NCBI GenBank assembly: GCA_045587065.1 | Contig: JAZNBQ010000051.1 | Location: 1-13,334 of the forward strand | Origin: SFWF01 sp045587065 | GTDB taxonomy: Bacteria; Bacillota; Clostridia; Oscillospirales; Acutalibacteraceae | DNA: 13,334 bases | Reading direction: 5' to 3' | Part shown: piece after piece, positions 6,001-12,093 of the stretch | Layout: each line of letters begins with the position of its first letter | Position numbering within the stretch: the first letter of the stretch is position 1 | Notes under the pieces: generated by a model | Seen by the model: the letters and a program-made list of their open reading frames with translations, nothing else | The model's database searches: none | Told to the model about the DNA's origin: nothing | Made by a program: the position numbers and the translations under genes

Positions 6001-7577
6001 ATATAGGTATAACTTCCAAACCTCAAAAAACCGAATATTTAGAAAATAAAGAAAACTTAGACCTAACCGGAGGAAAACTGACGTTATACTATACAGACGG
6101 GACCTCTAATGAAATAGTTATAACTTCTAACATGGTGTCTGGTTTTAACAATAAAATAGTAGGTCAACAAACTTTAACTGTTACTTACGAAGGTTTTAAA
6201 GATACCTATGATGTTGAAATCGTAGCTAAAACTTTAATCTCAATTTCTATAACCACCAAACCGAATAAACTAACATATCTTGAAGGTGATGTTTTTGACA
6301 AAGCTGATATGGTGGTTACTGCATACTATAATAACGATACGAGCGGTATTGTAACCGATTATACTGTTAGTGGCTACACCTCAACTCCTGGCACTAAAAC
6401 TATAACTGTGACATATAAGGACAAAACGTCAACGTTTAATGTAACTGTTATAGCCAAGTCCCTTATATCAATTTCTGTAACTACAAGGCCCAATAAAACC
6501 ACCTACATTGAATCGACTGCATTAGATGATACCGGTATGGTGTTAACATTGTATTACAACAACAATACCTCTGAGATGCTAACCACCGGTTGGGTTAGTG
6601 AATATGATTTTAGCAATGTAGGAACATCGGCAGTTAAGGTTACCTATGGTGGCAAAACCTGTACCTATGATGTATCGGTTGTTGCAAAGACGCTTACAGA
6701 TATTGTTGTTGAGTCTGAACCCAACAAACTCGAGTATCTTGAAGGCGACGCAAATTTGGATACTGACGGTTTGGTAATTCGCGCGTATTATAACAATGAT
6801 ACAAGCGAGATTATCAGCGGCAATTATACTGTTACCGGATATACTTCAACGCCCGGTGAAAAAACGATTACCGTAACGTATCAAGGCAAAACCGCTACCT
6901 TCACGATTAACGTAAAAGCAAAATCGGTTAATTCGATTTCTGTAACCCAAAAACCGAACAAGCTCACATATCTTGAAGGCGATTCGTTTGATAAAACCGG
7001 TATGGTGATTACCGCTTATTACAATAACAATACAAGTAGTGCCGTTACGGATTATACGATAAGCGGTTACACCTCAACGGTTGGCACAAAGACGATTACA
7101 GTTTCCTATGGCGGTAAGACAGCGACATTTACTATTACCGTCAAATCCAAGATCCCATCATCAGTTTCTTCCTCTAAATACACAATCAGCGGAAATACAA
7201 TTAGAAAAATCACTGCAGGCACAACGGTTTCCTCGTTGTTGTCAGGACTTAATGAAGGTTCTTACTGCAAGGTTTACAAGGGTAGTTCTCAAGTGAGTGG
7301 TACAACTGCGGTTGGTACGGGTATGGTTGTTAAGATTATGGACGGCAACATAGTAAAGGCGTCCTACACAATCATTGTTACGGGTGATACTAATGGCGAT
7401 GGTGACATTTCAATTACCGATATGGTTGCCATTAAAGCTCACGTTTTGGGCAAGACACTGCTGACAGGTGTTTATTCTACTGCGGCAGATACAAGTGGTG
7501 ATAATGGGGTTTCCGTTACCGACTTTATTCAGGTTAAAGCCAAAATTCTTGGCAAAGGCACCATAACTGCAAGATGA
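3015..7577 (+). CDS. Secreted BspA-type leucine-rich repeat protein with Cys repeats, Ig-like domains and C-terminal dockerin
   Basis: The product has 1520 residues. A signal peptide (1-24, cleavage after MQAFA) is followed by a BspA-type cap (about 25-80). Next come 26 tandem 23-residue LRR_5 repeats of the form VTSIGNYAFYGCSSLTSI (about 81-745); repeats 6 and 11 carry the insert LSKILVESDNSEYSSVDGV. Five 21-residue Cys repeats (HKYDNACDTDCNVCGEVR, 806-910) and two or three diverged ones follow. Then there are five Big_3-like Ig domains (about 997-1378), each with PNKLTYLEGD and an AYYNNDTS strand. A short linker domain precedes a type I-like dockerin (1457-1516) with two calcium loops, DTNGDGDISITD and DTSGDNGVSVTD. 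No membrane anchor or LPXTG sorting motif is present, so retention probably relies on the dockerin binding the cohesin encoded next. LRR proteins of this kind act as adhesins; the ligand is unknown. It starts by ATGA overlap behind AAGGGG. Confidence 0.93.
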   Translation: MKKSLAVILSVLFVVSLFPMQAFAESYNGTCGKNVTWALDTDTGVLTISGNGDMEDYTLSGKAPWYSQKDYIKSVNIINGVTSIGNYAFYGCSRLTSITIPDSVTSIGNYAFYYCSSLTSINIPDSVTSVGDYAFSGCSRLTSITIPDSVTSIGDFAFDHCSRLTSITIPDSVTSIGDCAFYRCRSLTSLTIPDSVTSIGKGAFAGCSELSKILVESDNSEYSSVDGVLFNKNKTELLCCPAKKSGNYNIPNSVTSIGNYAFYDCSSLTSILIPNSVTSIGDYTFYGCRCSSLTSITIPNSVTSIGNHAFDFCCSLTSITIPDSVTSIGDCAFYRCSSLTSLTIPDSVTIIGKGAFARCSELSKILVESDNSEYSSVDGVLFNKNKTELLCCPAKKSGKYNTPNSVTSIGNYAFSGCINLTSIIMPNSVTSIGNYAFEGCNSLTSITIPDSVTSIGDYAFSDCSRLTSINIPDSVTSIGNYAFFVCSSLTSINIPDSVTSIGDFAFEHCSSLTSITIPNSVTSIGNYAFYGCSSLTSITIPDSVTSIGDFAFADCSRLTSITIPDSVTSIGDSAFYRCSRLTSITIPDSVTSVGDYAFYGCSSLTSITIPDSVTSIGNYAFYYCRSLTSINIPDSVTSVGDYAFYVCSSLKSIVIPNSVTSIGDYAFSECSRLTSITIPDSVTSIGNYAFYYCSSLTSITIPNSVTSIGYSAFSDCSSLTSITIPDSVISIGDWAFYGCSRIDDIWYKGSYADKSNISIGSYNSALTSATWHYNTCDAENHVYGGLCDGGCNNCDWTRPMPDNILHIYDNNCDTDCNICGEVRTTQHKYDNACDTDCNVCGEVRTTQHKYDNACDTDCNVCGEVRTTQHKYDNACDTDCNICGEVRAIQHKYDNACDTICNVCEATRKAPHFYQWVIDKNNNCGVDGEKHEECSVCHVKRNENTKIPATGNHTYSSECDMTCNVCFDTRTATAKHTYTDGFDLNCNECEYIRTLKDIGITSKPQKTEYLENKENLDLTGGKLTLYYTDGTSNEIVITSNMVSGFNNKIVGQQTLTVTYEGFKDTYDVEIVAKTLISISITTKPNKLTYLEGDVFDKADMVVTAYYNNDTSGIVTDYTVSGYTSTPGTKTITVTYKDKTSTFNVTVIAKSLISISVTTRPNKTTYIESTALDDTGMVLTLYYNNNTSEMLTTGWVSEYDFSNVGTSAVKVTYGGKTCTYDVSVVAKTLTDIVVESEPNKLEYLEGDANLDTDGLVIRAYYNNDTSEIISGNYTVTGYTSTPGEKTITVTYQGKTATFTINVKAKSVNSISVTQKPNKLTYLEGDSFDKTGMVITAYYNNNTSSAVTDYTISGYTSTVGTKTITVSYGGKTATFTITVKSKIPSSVSSSKYTISGNTIRKITAGTTVSSLLSGLNEGSYCKVYKGSSQVSGTTAVGTGMVVKIMDGNIVKASYTIIVTGDTNGDGDISITDMVAIKAHVLGKTLLTGVYSTAADTSGDNGVSVTDFIQVKAKILGKGTITAR
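3255..5240 (+). repeat. Tandem 69-bp LRR-coding repeats, 26 copies, nearly homogenised
   Basis: Each unit encodes one 23-residue LRR and shares phrases such as GTTACAAGCATAGGC and CTTACAAGCATAACCAT. Copies differ mostly in the six or seven bases that encode the exposed positions after GCATTT. The last two units (about 5119-5240) use different codons for the same peptide, as expected at the edge of an array kept uniform by recombination. Repeat 8 contains a 6-bp duplication (GATGCA, near 3879) that adds Arg-Cys in frame. Confidence 0.85.
3504..4415 (+). repeat. 456-bp tandem duplication within the LRR array
   Basis: Positions 3504-3754 and 3960-4210 match almost base for base at a constant offset of 456 bp (152 codons), including the two LSKILVES-type inserts. 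Similarity continues more loosely to 3959/4415. It reads as an in-frame unequal-crossover duplication of about six repeats. Differences include NYN/KYN after PAKKSG and SIG/IIG. Confidence 0.8.
5430..5744 (+). repeat. Five tandem 63-bp Cys-repeat units
   Basis: Units start at 5430, 5493, 5556, 5619 and 5682. Each encodes a 21-residue H-x-Y-D-N-x-C-D-x-x-C-N-x-C motif; the middle three are nearly identical in DNA. Three cysteines and a histidine per unit suggest metal binding or disulphide cross-links. It is coding DNA inside the surface protein, not a CRISPR array, because there are no unique spacers. Confidence 0.85.
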
Positions 7578-7588
7578 GGAGAAGGAAT

Positions 7589-8845
7589 ATGAAAAAGATA
7601 ATTTCAATTTTAACAATTTTAGTTTTGTGTTTTGCAATGGTTGTACCTATGAGCGTTTCGGCCGCAAGCGCAAGTGCAACCTTGAGTGGTCCCGGCACTG
7701 TTCGAGCAGGTGATACCATTACCTTGAACTTCAACCTCAACGGCAGCGGAATCTACGGTGCTTCGGGCACTTTGTCTTATGACAGTAGTCAAGTCACCCT
7801 TTCTAAGACTACTCAGAAGATTGGTTCTCCTTGGGCGGTTGAGTTCAACGGTAATAATTTTGTCGCTTACGACAATAATCTGAGCAGTCCTATCAACAGC
7901 AACAAGACTTTGTTTACAGTCACTTTCAAGGTTAAGTCCGTAGCGCCCGGAACAAACATTAAGATTTCTTACACTAACGTTAAAGCTTCTGATGGTAGTG
8001 CAGATAAGAACCTTGGAACAATTTCGTATTCCAAGACGGTTGCCGCACCGCTTGCGACCGATAATAATCTCGCAAGTCTTATTGTAAGTAATGCTACGAT
8101 TTCTCCTGCATTCTCGGCAGGCACAACAAGCTACACCGCAAGTGTGCCTTTTGAGGTTTCAAAACTCAATGTCACTGCAAAAGCAGCAGATAGTAAAGCC
8201 AAAGTATCGGTCAACAGTCCTACGTTGACTCCCAGCGGCACAACTAAGGTTACCATAACCGTTACTGCTGAAAACGGTTCAAAGAAGACCTACACAATTT
8301 CGGTTAAGAGAGCCGCTGACCCCAACTATGTAGCAAGTGGTAACAATAACCTTTCCAATATCTCGGTAGATGGATTCTTGCTTTCTCCGGTGTTTGATGC
8401 CAATACCGATAAATACGTTGTTTGGTTGCCTTACGAGACCGAAAATGTTACTGTGAGCGGTTCTGCACAGGATAGTAAGGCAAGCGTAGCTGTTGAAGGC
8501 GGAAGCAACCTTGTAGCAGGTCAGGATAATGAGGTTACGGTTATCTGTACTGCAGAAAACGGCGACAAGAAAACATACACCGTAGTTGTAAAGAGAGCTC
8601 CTGCTCACGACGGTAGCGTTGACAACACGCCTGACACCGACAACACGCCCTCTGAACCCAATGACAGTAATATATCAACTCCTGATGATACAAACGACAA
8701 TCCTTCAAACGATGTTTCCAACAACAATGCTCCTAATAACACAGGAATTGAGTTGTGGTTGGTAATTGTAGTAGGTGTAGCCGCACTTGTAATCGGTGGC
8801 GCAGCAGGCTTCGTGGTTAAAGGCGCAATACAAAAGAAAAAGTAA
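7589..8845 (+). CDS. Membrane-anchored cohesin protein (surface scaffold)
   Basis: The product has 418 residues. Signal peptide 1-25 (MKKIISILTI, cleavage after MSVSA). A cohesin-type domain spans about 28-152, with AGDTITLNFNLNGSGIYGAS and LSYDSSQVTL. Two cadherin-like beta-sandwich domains follow (about 157-242 and 251-337), each ending in TAENG-KKTYT-VKRA. Then come a Pro/Asn/Asp/Thr-rich linker (338-385), one membrane helix (387-411) and KKK at the cytoplasmic end. Cohesins bind dockerins, and the preceding gene ends in one, so this protein probably tethers the LRR protein to the cell. ATG 7589 is preferred to ATG 7574: AGGAGAAGG (7577-7585) lies just before it and the signal peptide then begins MKK. 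The ribosome site overlaps the previous stop, so the genes are coupled. Confidence 0.88.
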   Translation: MKKIISILTILVLCFAMVVPMSVSAASASATLSGPGTVRAGDTITLNFNLNGSGIYGASGTLSYDSSQVTLSKTTQKIGSPWAVEFNGNNFVAYDNNLSSPINSNKTLFTVTFKVKSVAPGTNIKISYTNVKASDGSADKNLGTISYSKTVAAPLATDNNLASLIVSNATISPAFSAGTTSYTASVPFEVSKLNVTAKAADSKAKVSVNSPTLTPSGTTKVTITVTAENGSKKTYTISVKRAADPNYVASGNNNLSNISVDGFLLSPVFDANTDKYVVWLPYETENVTVSGSAQDSKASVAVEGGSNLVAGQDNEVTVICTAENGDKKTYTVVVKRAPAHDGSVDNTPDTDNTPSEPNDSNISTPDDTNDNPSNDVSNNNAPNNTGIELWLVIVVGVAALVIGGAAGFVVKGAIQKKK

Positions 8846-8857
8846 ATAATATAATCA

Positions 8858-8894
8858 CACCCTGCAAGGACAGAAACCTTGCAGGGTGAGTTTT
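8858..8894. terminator. Terminator of the surface-protein operon
   Basis: A perfect 12-bp stem pairs CACCCTGCAAGG (8858-8869) with 8877-8888 around a 7-base loop, then AGTTTT. It starts 12 bases after the cohesin stop and lies between convergent genes, so it may also stop leftward transcripts from 8903. Confidence 0.85.
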
Positions 8895-8902
8895 AGTTCG
8901 GT

Positions 8903-9091
8903 TTAGTATTTGATGAGTTCTTCACACTTATCGATAGTATGATATTGACCAGCATATAATTGTTGAAAGGTGTGCATAGCCCAGTGCTTGGTATCAGCCT
9001 CAACCAAAGCTACGCCCATCACACCACCATTAAGTGTCTTGGGGTAATATGTAACTTTCCAGGTTTTTGTCGGTCCTAAATTTCCGCCCAC
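8903..9091 (-). CDS. 62-residue hypothetical protein coupled to the second recombinase
   Basis: This short GTG-started product opens MGGNLGPTKTWKVTYYPK and ends DKCEELIKY; I recognise no family. It is predicted soluble and mixed, with a Trp/Tyr-rich N-terminal beta region and a helical tail. Despite the size it looks real: its GTG (9089-9091) overlaps the recombinase stop by one base (TAGTG), and AAAGGAGG sits seven bases upstream inside the last recombinase codons (KEE). It could be a recombination directionality factor or other partner, but that rests only on position. Confidence 0.7.
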   Translation of the reverse strand: MGGNLGPTKTWKVTYYPKTLNGGVMGVALVEADTKHWAMHTFQQLYAGQYHTIDKCEELIKY

Positions 9092-9792
9092 TATAATTCC
9101 TCCTTTAGTTCGCGTTTGTACTTGTAATATGAATTTCTGGAAATCTTACAAAGTGTCATAACCTCCTTGTCGCTTAGTGTGCCACCGAACTCGATGGCAT
9201 GCTTTTTTATTATTTCTTTGCATTTGACGGATTTATCAGTTGTAAGAGTTGTTCCTTTGACAAGTCCGATTTGTGTGCCGTTTTTCTTAGCTTCTCTAAT
9301 GCCTTGACTGATACGTGAATGAAGGTCTGTGACTTCTTTTTCAGCTTGATCGAAAGCAGCTTTTATTTGTTCTTCTGCTATAGCTAGTATGAAGTTGTTA
9401 ATTAGTTCTATATTACCTTTGAAGAATGAATCGACCGCAGTATTACCGGTCTCAATTTTTACATTTAGTAATTTGCTTTTAGTGGCATCTAAAACACTAG
9501 TGTCTATTAGTGGTTCATTTAGAAAAACAAGATTAACACCGAATTCATAAAGTGACTTGTAATCTTTAAAACCTTCCTCGCTGTTACGTGCCATACGTGA
9601 GACACTATCAAAAACAACTGTATCACCTTTGTTAAGTTGCGTTATAAACTTTTCCCAGTGTGGTCGGTTTTGAGTGGTGCCAGTATAGAATTCTCGGATA
9701 ATAGTTGCTGTTGGATAGACATCTAAGATATTTGTAATTTGTCGGGCTAATCTTTGATGTGTAGTTGATACACGAGCATAACCATAAATCAT
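9091..9792 (-). CDS. Serine recombinase, second type (resolvase family with enlarged middle)
   Basis: The product has 233 residues. The N-terminus MIYGYARVSTTHQRLARQI holds the nucleophile (Ser9). FYTGTTQNRPHWEKF and TVVFDSVSRMARNSEEG follow in family order, with an Arg-containing SVSRMARN where others have IDRLGRN. A longer central part (about 105-150) precedes QAEKEVTDLHSRISQGIREAK and a C-terminal helix-turn-helix, LSDKEVMTLCKISRNSYYKYKREL. This matches a roughly 230-residue group I know from Clostridia plasmids and phages, clearly separate from the 1722 enzyme, so it probably acts at other sites. The start is set by the MIYGYARVS motif; AAAGGAG lies 12-13 bases upstream, rather far. Confidence 0.9.
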   Translation of the reverse strand: MIYGYARVSTTHQRLARQITNILDVYPTATIIREFYTGTTQNRPHWEKFITQLNKGDTVVFDSVSRMARNSEEGFKDYKSLYEFGVNLVFLNEPLIDTSVLDATKSKLLNVKIETGNTAVDSFFKGNIELINNFILAIAEEQIKAAFDQAEKEVTDLHSRISQGIREAKKNGTQIGLVKGTTLTTDKSVKCKEIIKKHAIEFGGTLSDKEVMTLCKISRNSYYKYKRELKEEL

Positions 9793-9847
9793 TGATGTTG
9801 GAGGCTCCTTTCAGTATTGAAACAAACTAAACTCACTTTTGATATTT

Positions 9848-9877
9848 TTATTATGTCGTGTTTTGGGTCGTTTGTAA
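9848..9877 (-). promoter_or_regulatory. Possible promoter for the second recombinase
   Basis: On the minus strand, TTACAA (9872-9877), 18 bp, TAATAA (9848-9853). It lies about 55 bp before the recombinase start in the 197-bp gap between divergent genes. The -10 is imperfect and no TG extension is present. Confidence 0.35.
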
Positions 9878-9948
9878 GCCCCTTTTTCTCAAAATTAGTA
9901 CAATGTTTGCAAAGCTTACTTTTAATACTGGATTTATTCATGTTTAGA

Positions 9949-9957
9949 TGGTATACT
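9949..9957 (+). promoter_or_regulatory. Extended -10 of the putative regulator gene
   Basis: TGGTATACT is an extended -10 with five of six matches in the hexamer (9952-9957). The -35 zone 17 bp upstream reads TGGATT, which is weak. Start of transcription near 9964 would leave about 26 bases before ATG 9990, including the ribosome site TTTGGAG. Confidence 0.45.
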
Positions 9958-9989
9958 TTATAAAAAAGGTATTTGGAGTGGCTATAGCT

Positions 9990-10733
9990 ATGGCAAGCAA
10001 ATGGACGATTCAAGAAGATTATATAGTTTGCAAATATTCGTATGAATACGCTTGGAAGAGTATAACTGTCGAACAACTTAACGAATTGATGGGACAGTTA
10101 GAAAATAACGGTTTTGTGGCAAGAAGCAAAATCGCCGTTGATAAACGAGTTCGAGACTATCAGTGTTTATTCCGTGGTATGAAATCCCCGTATGCGACTA
10201 GTCAGGTTATTTCGATCTATCAAGCATATATGAATCGAATAAATAACCCACAGCTCTATCAAAGCATCAAATCTTTTATCGCAGAAACATTCAGCCCAAA
10301 TGAAGAAGTAGATAATAGCTCGGCATCCCCAAATCTTTCTAATGAACCAAATAATTCAACAAACTACGTTCACACAATAGAATATAGTTCAACTTTCCCT
10401 ATAGTGCTGCAGAAGTTCATCGACAAAAAGGGATTCAAAAAGTACAAAGAAATCTACGATAAGATATCAATGAAACAGGATACGTTCTCCTCAATTTTGC
10501 GTGGTAAGTATCCCGTAGTAAAAAGAGAAAATGTTTTAAGATTATGTGTAGGTCTAAAGCTGACGATAGATGAAGCTGAGGAGTTAATGGAAAGTGCCGG
10601 CTATCTTTTCTCAAGGAGCATAATGACCGATGTGGTTGTTAAAGGTTTTTTGCTACACCAGTGTTATGACACCTTTGCAATAGATGACGAGCTGTGTGAA
10701 AATAATGCTCCCGTTCTGTTTGCTGCAGCATAA
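9990..10733 (+). CDS. Two-domain putative DNA-binding regulator (SANT/Myb-like N-terminus, atypical HTH C-terminus)
   Basis: The product has 247 residues. The N-terminal part (1-80) begins MASKWTIQEDYIVCKYSYEY, and its tryptophan and helix pattern resembles a SANT/Myb-like helical domain. An Asn/Ser-rich linker spans about 104-126. The C-terminal part (132-240) contains FPIVLQKFIDKKG, ISMKQDTFSSILRGKY, LRLCVGLKLTIDEAEELMES and AGYLFSRS followed by FLLHQCYDTFAIDDELC. I recognise this as the atypical Xre/Cro-like domain that follows macro and kinase-like domains in many Firmicutes proteins. The pairing with this N-terminus is less familiar. ATG 9990 is chosen for the GGAG 12 bases upstream; GTG 9978 and ATG 9948 are in frame but weaker. 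It is divergent from the second recombinase and may control it. Confidence 0.8.
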   Translation: MASKWTIQEDYIVCKYSYEYAWKSITVEQLNELMGQLENNGFVARSKIAVDKRVRDYQCLFRGMKSPYATSQVISIYQAYMNRINNPQLYQSIKSFIAETFSPNEEVDNSSASPNLSNEPNNSTNYVHTIEYSSTFPIVLQKFIDKKGFKKYKEIYDKISMKQDTFSSILRGKYPVVKRENVLRLCVGLKLTIDEAEELMESAGYLFSRSIMTDVVVKGFLLHQCYDTFAIDDELCENNAPVLFAAA

Positions 10734-10759
10734 TAAAAACTGAATACATACATAAGTAG

Positions 10760-10799
10760 AAAAGCAAGTGATTTTTTCGATCACTTGCTTTTTTGTTTT
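10760..10799 (+). terminator. Rho-independent terminator of the regulator gene
   Basis: A perfect 13-bp stem pairs AAAAGCAAGTGAT (10760-10772) with 10780-10792 and runs into six Ts, G and four more Ts. It is one of the clearest terminators in the window, 27 bases after the stop. Confidence 0.9.
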
Positions 10800-10801
10800 G
10801 T

Positions 10802-10836
10802 TCAAAAATACGGATTGTCAATCCTGATTTGTAAAT
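10802..10836 (+). pseudogene. Possible relic of the 3' end of a duplicated gene
   Basis: The stretch around 10810-10828 (ACGGATTG-T-CAATCCTGAT) repeats 11259-11277 with one mismatch. In the matching frame it reads KIRIVNPDL then stop, against NKKRIANPDVPY then stop at the end of the 124-residue gene just downstream. Preserved frame and stop suggest the tail of a lost tandem copy. The repeat also contains a palindrome GGATTG-n-CAATCC, so two copies of a protein-binding site are an alternative. Confidence 0.35.
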
Positions 10837-10914
10837 AAGGTTTTAAGTACAATATATTCAGTCGCTGAGGTGCACCGGCGAAGCAATAAATTGAACATTA
10901 GGGAGTGTAATCAA

Positions 10915-11289
10915 ATGGCCGTAAGAAACAATGATACCAAAGTATGTGTGATGAGAGGCTTTTACGACGAGATCGGTGAGTATCGTGAGGAGTACTGGGA
11001 TGACGTCATTCTTTGCGAACTACCTGAAACAGCACAGATTAGATTTAGTTTTGATCACGATATTACAGTGCTTTATTCCAAAGACGAGATTCTTGTAATG
11101 GCCAAAAAGCCACTAGACATTGAAGAATACAAGAAACTTGAAGGAACCCCGCGCTTTTTCCACTGCCTTTTACATATGGCCGAATACAGACATGGTGGAT
11201 ACAACGGATATATGTGTATCCTTACTAATCTTAAAGCGTTAAGAAGGAGGAACAAAAAACGGATTGCCAATCCTGATGTACCGTATTGA
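10915..11289 (+). CDS. 124-residue hypothetical protein
   Basis: I do not recognise the family. The protein begins MAVRNNDTKVCVMRGFYDE and is acidic through the middle (YREEYWDDVILCELPE). It has a beta-rich section (RFSFDHDITVLYSKDEIL), a His/Tyr-rich stretch (FFHCLLHMAEYRHGGYNGY) and a strongly basic C-terminus (LKALRRRNKKR). No signal or membrane segment is present. ATG 10915 follows AGGGAG (10899-10904); the in-frame GTG 10870 has no comparable site. The basic tail could touch nucleic acid, which is inference only. It opens the replication-type module on the right. Confidence 0.7.
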   Translation: MAVRNNDTKVCVMRGFYDEIGEYREEYWDDVILCELPETAQIRFSFDHDITVLYSKDEILVMAKKPLDIEEYKKLEGTPRFFHCLLHMAEYRHGGYNGYMCILTNLKALRRRNKKRIANPDVPY

Positions 11290-11480
11290 AAAGGTTTAGA
11301 ATGACTATGCTAGCAAGAGCAAACCGAAGGGAGTGAGATAAGTGAACAAGAAAAGTAGATCCGACAAGTTCGGATAGTATCCATTAGTTGTTTGAATCGT
11401 TCTTTGAAAACTAAATATTATGTATCCCGTTTAACATTAACATTATTAAAAATTTATTATCTAAAAAGGAGTCATGTACC
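11290..11480 (+). promoter_or_regulatory. Leader region with two possible 11-codon peptides
   Basis: This gene-free stretch before the DUF669 gene has two tiny frames with good ribosome sites. ATG 11301-11336 (MTMLARANRRE) is six bases after AAAAGG. GTG 11342-11377 (VNKKSRSDKFG) is eight bases after AAGGGAG. The second overlaps a hairpin ATCCGA/TCGGAT (11359-11364 with 11370-11375). Together with the boxA-like site this resembles a regulated leader, but expression of the peptides is unproven. Confidence 0.3.
11398..11412 (+). promoter_or_regulatory. boxA-like sequence (candidate antitermination or leader element)
   Basis: CGTTCTTTGAAAACT closely resembles the GTTCTTTGAAAACT-type boxA sequence seen in Firmicutes rRNA leaders and spacers and upstream of some mobile-element operons. 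There are no rRNA genes here. It lies 69 bases before ATG 11481. Confidence 0.4.
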
Positions 11481-11996
11481 ATGATAAACTGGAATTTTAA
11501 CCCCGAAGAATATACCGAAAGATCATTTGCCCTTATCCCCGAAGGCAACCACAGAGTAACGATTACCAATGTTGAAGAGAAACTGTTTAATAGTGGTAAT
11601 GAAGGCTTTGAAATTACCCTTGAGGTTTCCGGATTCAATAGTAAACTTTGGTACTATCTTGTTTTCGATCCTAATGATAGCGCAAAAACCAACCAGCGTA
11701 TCGGGATGTTCTTCGATTCGTTTGCGATACAGGATCACGATATTTCCCACTACGATAGATGGGTTGGTAAAGATGGTGCTGTACGTGTTAAACATAATAT
11801 GTACAACGGAAGTAAGATGGCAAACGTGGTGTTCTGTCTTAGTCGCAATCAACAGTGGCGTCTTCCTAAATGGGATGCGAGAAAAACCGATGAACCTAAG
11901 TTCGATGGATTCAATACAAACAAGCGAATAGCACCCAAACCGCTTGATACATTGGAAGATAGAAGAAAGATGGATTTTTCCAACAGAGTATTTTAA
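11481..11996 (+). CDS. DUF669-type phage/ICE protein
   Basis: The product has 171 residues and is predicted cytoplasmic. The motif order is that of DUF669 proteins of phages and integrative elements: ALIPEGNHRVTITNVEEK near the N-terminus, NEGFEITLEVSGFNSKLWYYLVF, then TNQRIGMFFDSFAI, WVGKDGAVRVKH and YNGSKMANVVF. Members lie in replication modules beside helicase, primase or single-strand-binding genes and are thought to assist replication, without a proven biochemical role. The C-terminal 45 residues are polar and probably flexible. AAAAAGGAG (11464-11472) lies about nine bases before ATG 11481. Confidence 0.75.
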   Translation: MINWNFNPEEYTERSFALIPEGNHRVTITNVEEKLFNSGNEGFEITLEVSGFNSKLWYYLVFDPNDSAKTNQRIGMFFDSFAIQDHDISHYDRWVGKDGAVRVKHNMYNGSKMANVVFCLSRNQQWRLPKWDARKTDEPKFDGFNTNKRIAPKPLDTLEDRRKMDFSNRVF

Positions 11997-12093
11997 ATTA
12001 AAAACAAATATCCGGACTTTAGTTTTTCGATTAAACTAGGGCCCCGAATATAAAAAATATTATATTTATAACTAGAAAGGTTGATTAATAACT

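Noticed and set aside
5286..6026. Long leftward open frames opposite the Cys-repeat and LRR regions
   Set aside because: They mirror the periodic coding sequence of the surface protein, have repetitive improbable products and no ribosome sites. The plus-strand protein is fully supported.
3015..8845. Cellulosome enzyme cluster
   Set aside because: A dockerin and a cohesin are present, but no glycoside hydrolase, esterase or carbohydrate-binding domain is visible. The cargo is an LRR/Ig-like protein.
9901..9930. Palindrome TTTGCAAA between the divergent genes as an operator
   Set aside because: An 8-bp AT-rich palindrome is expected by chance in such DNA, and no second copy is nearby.
12010..12045. 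Hairpin TAGTTT/AAACTA after the DUF669 gene as a terminator
   Set aside because: The stem is six AT-rich pairs with no T-tract following. It is too weak to call.
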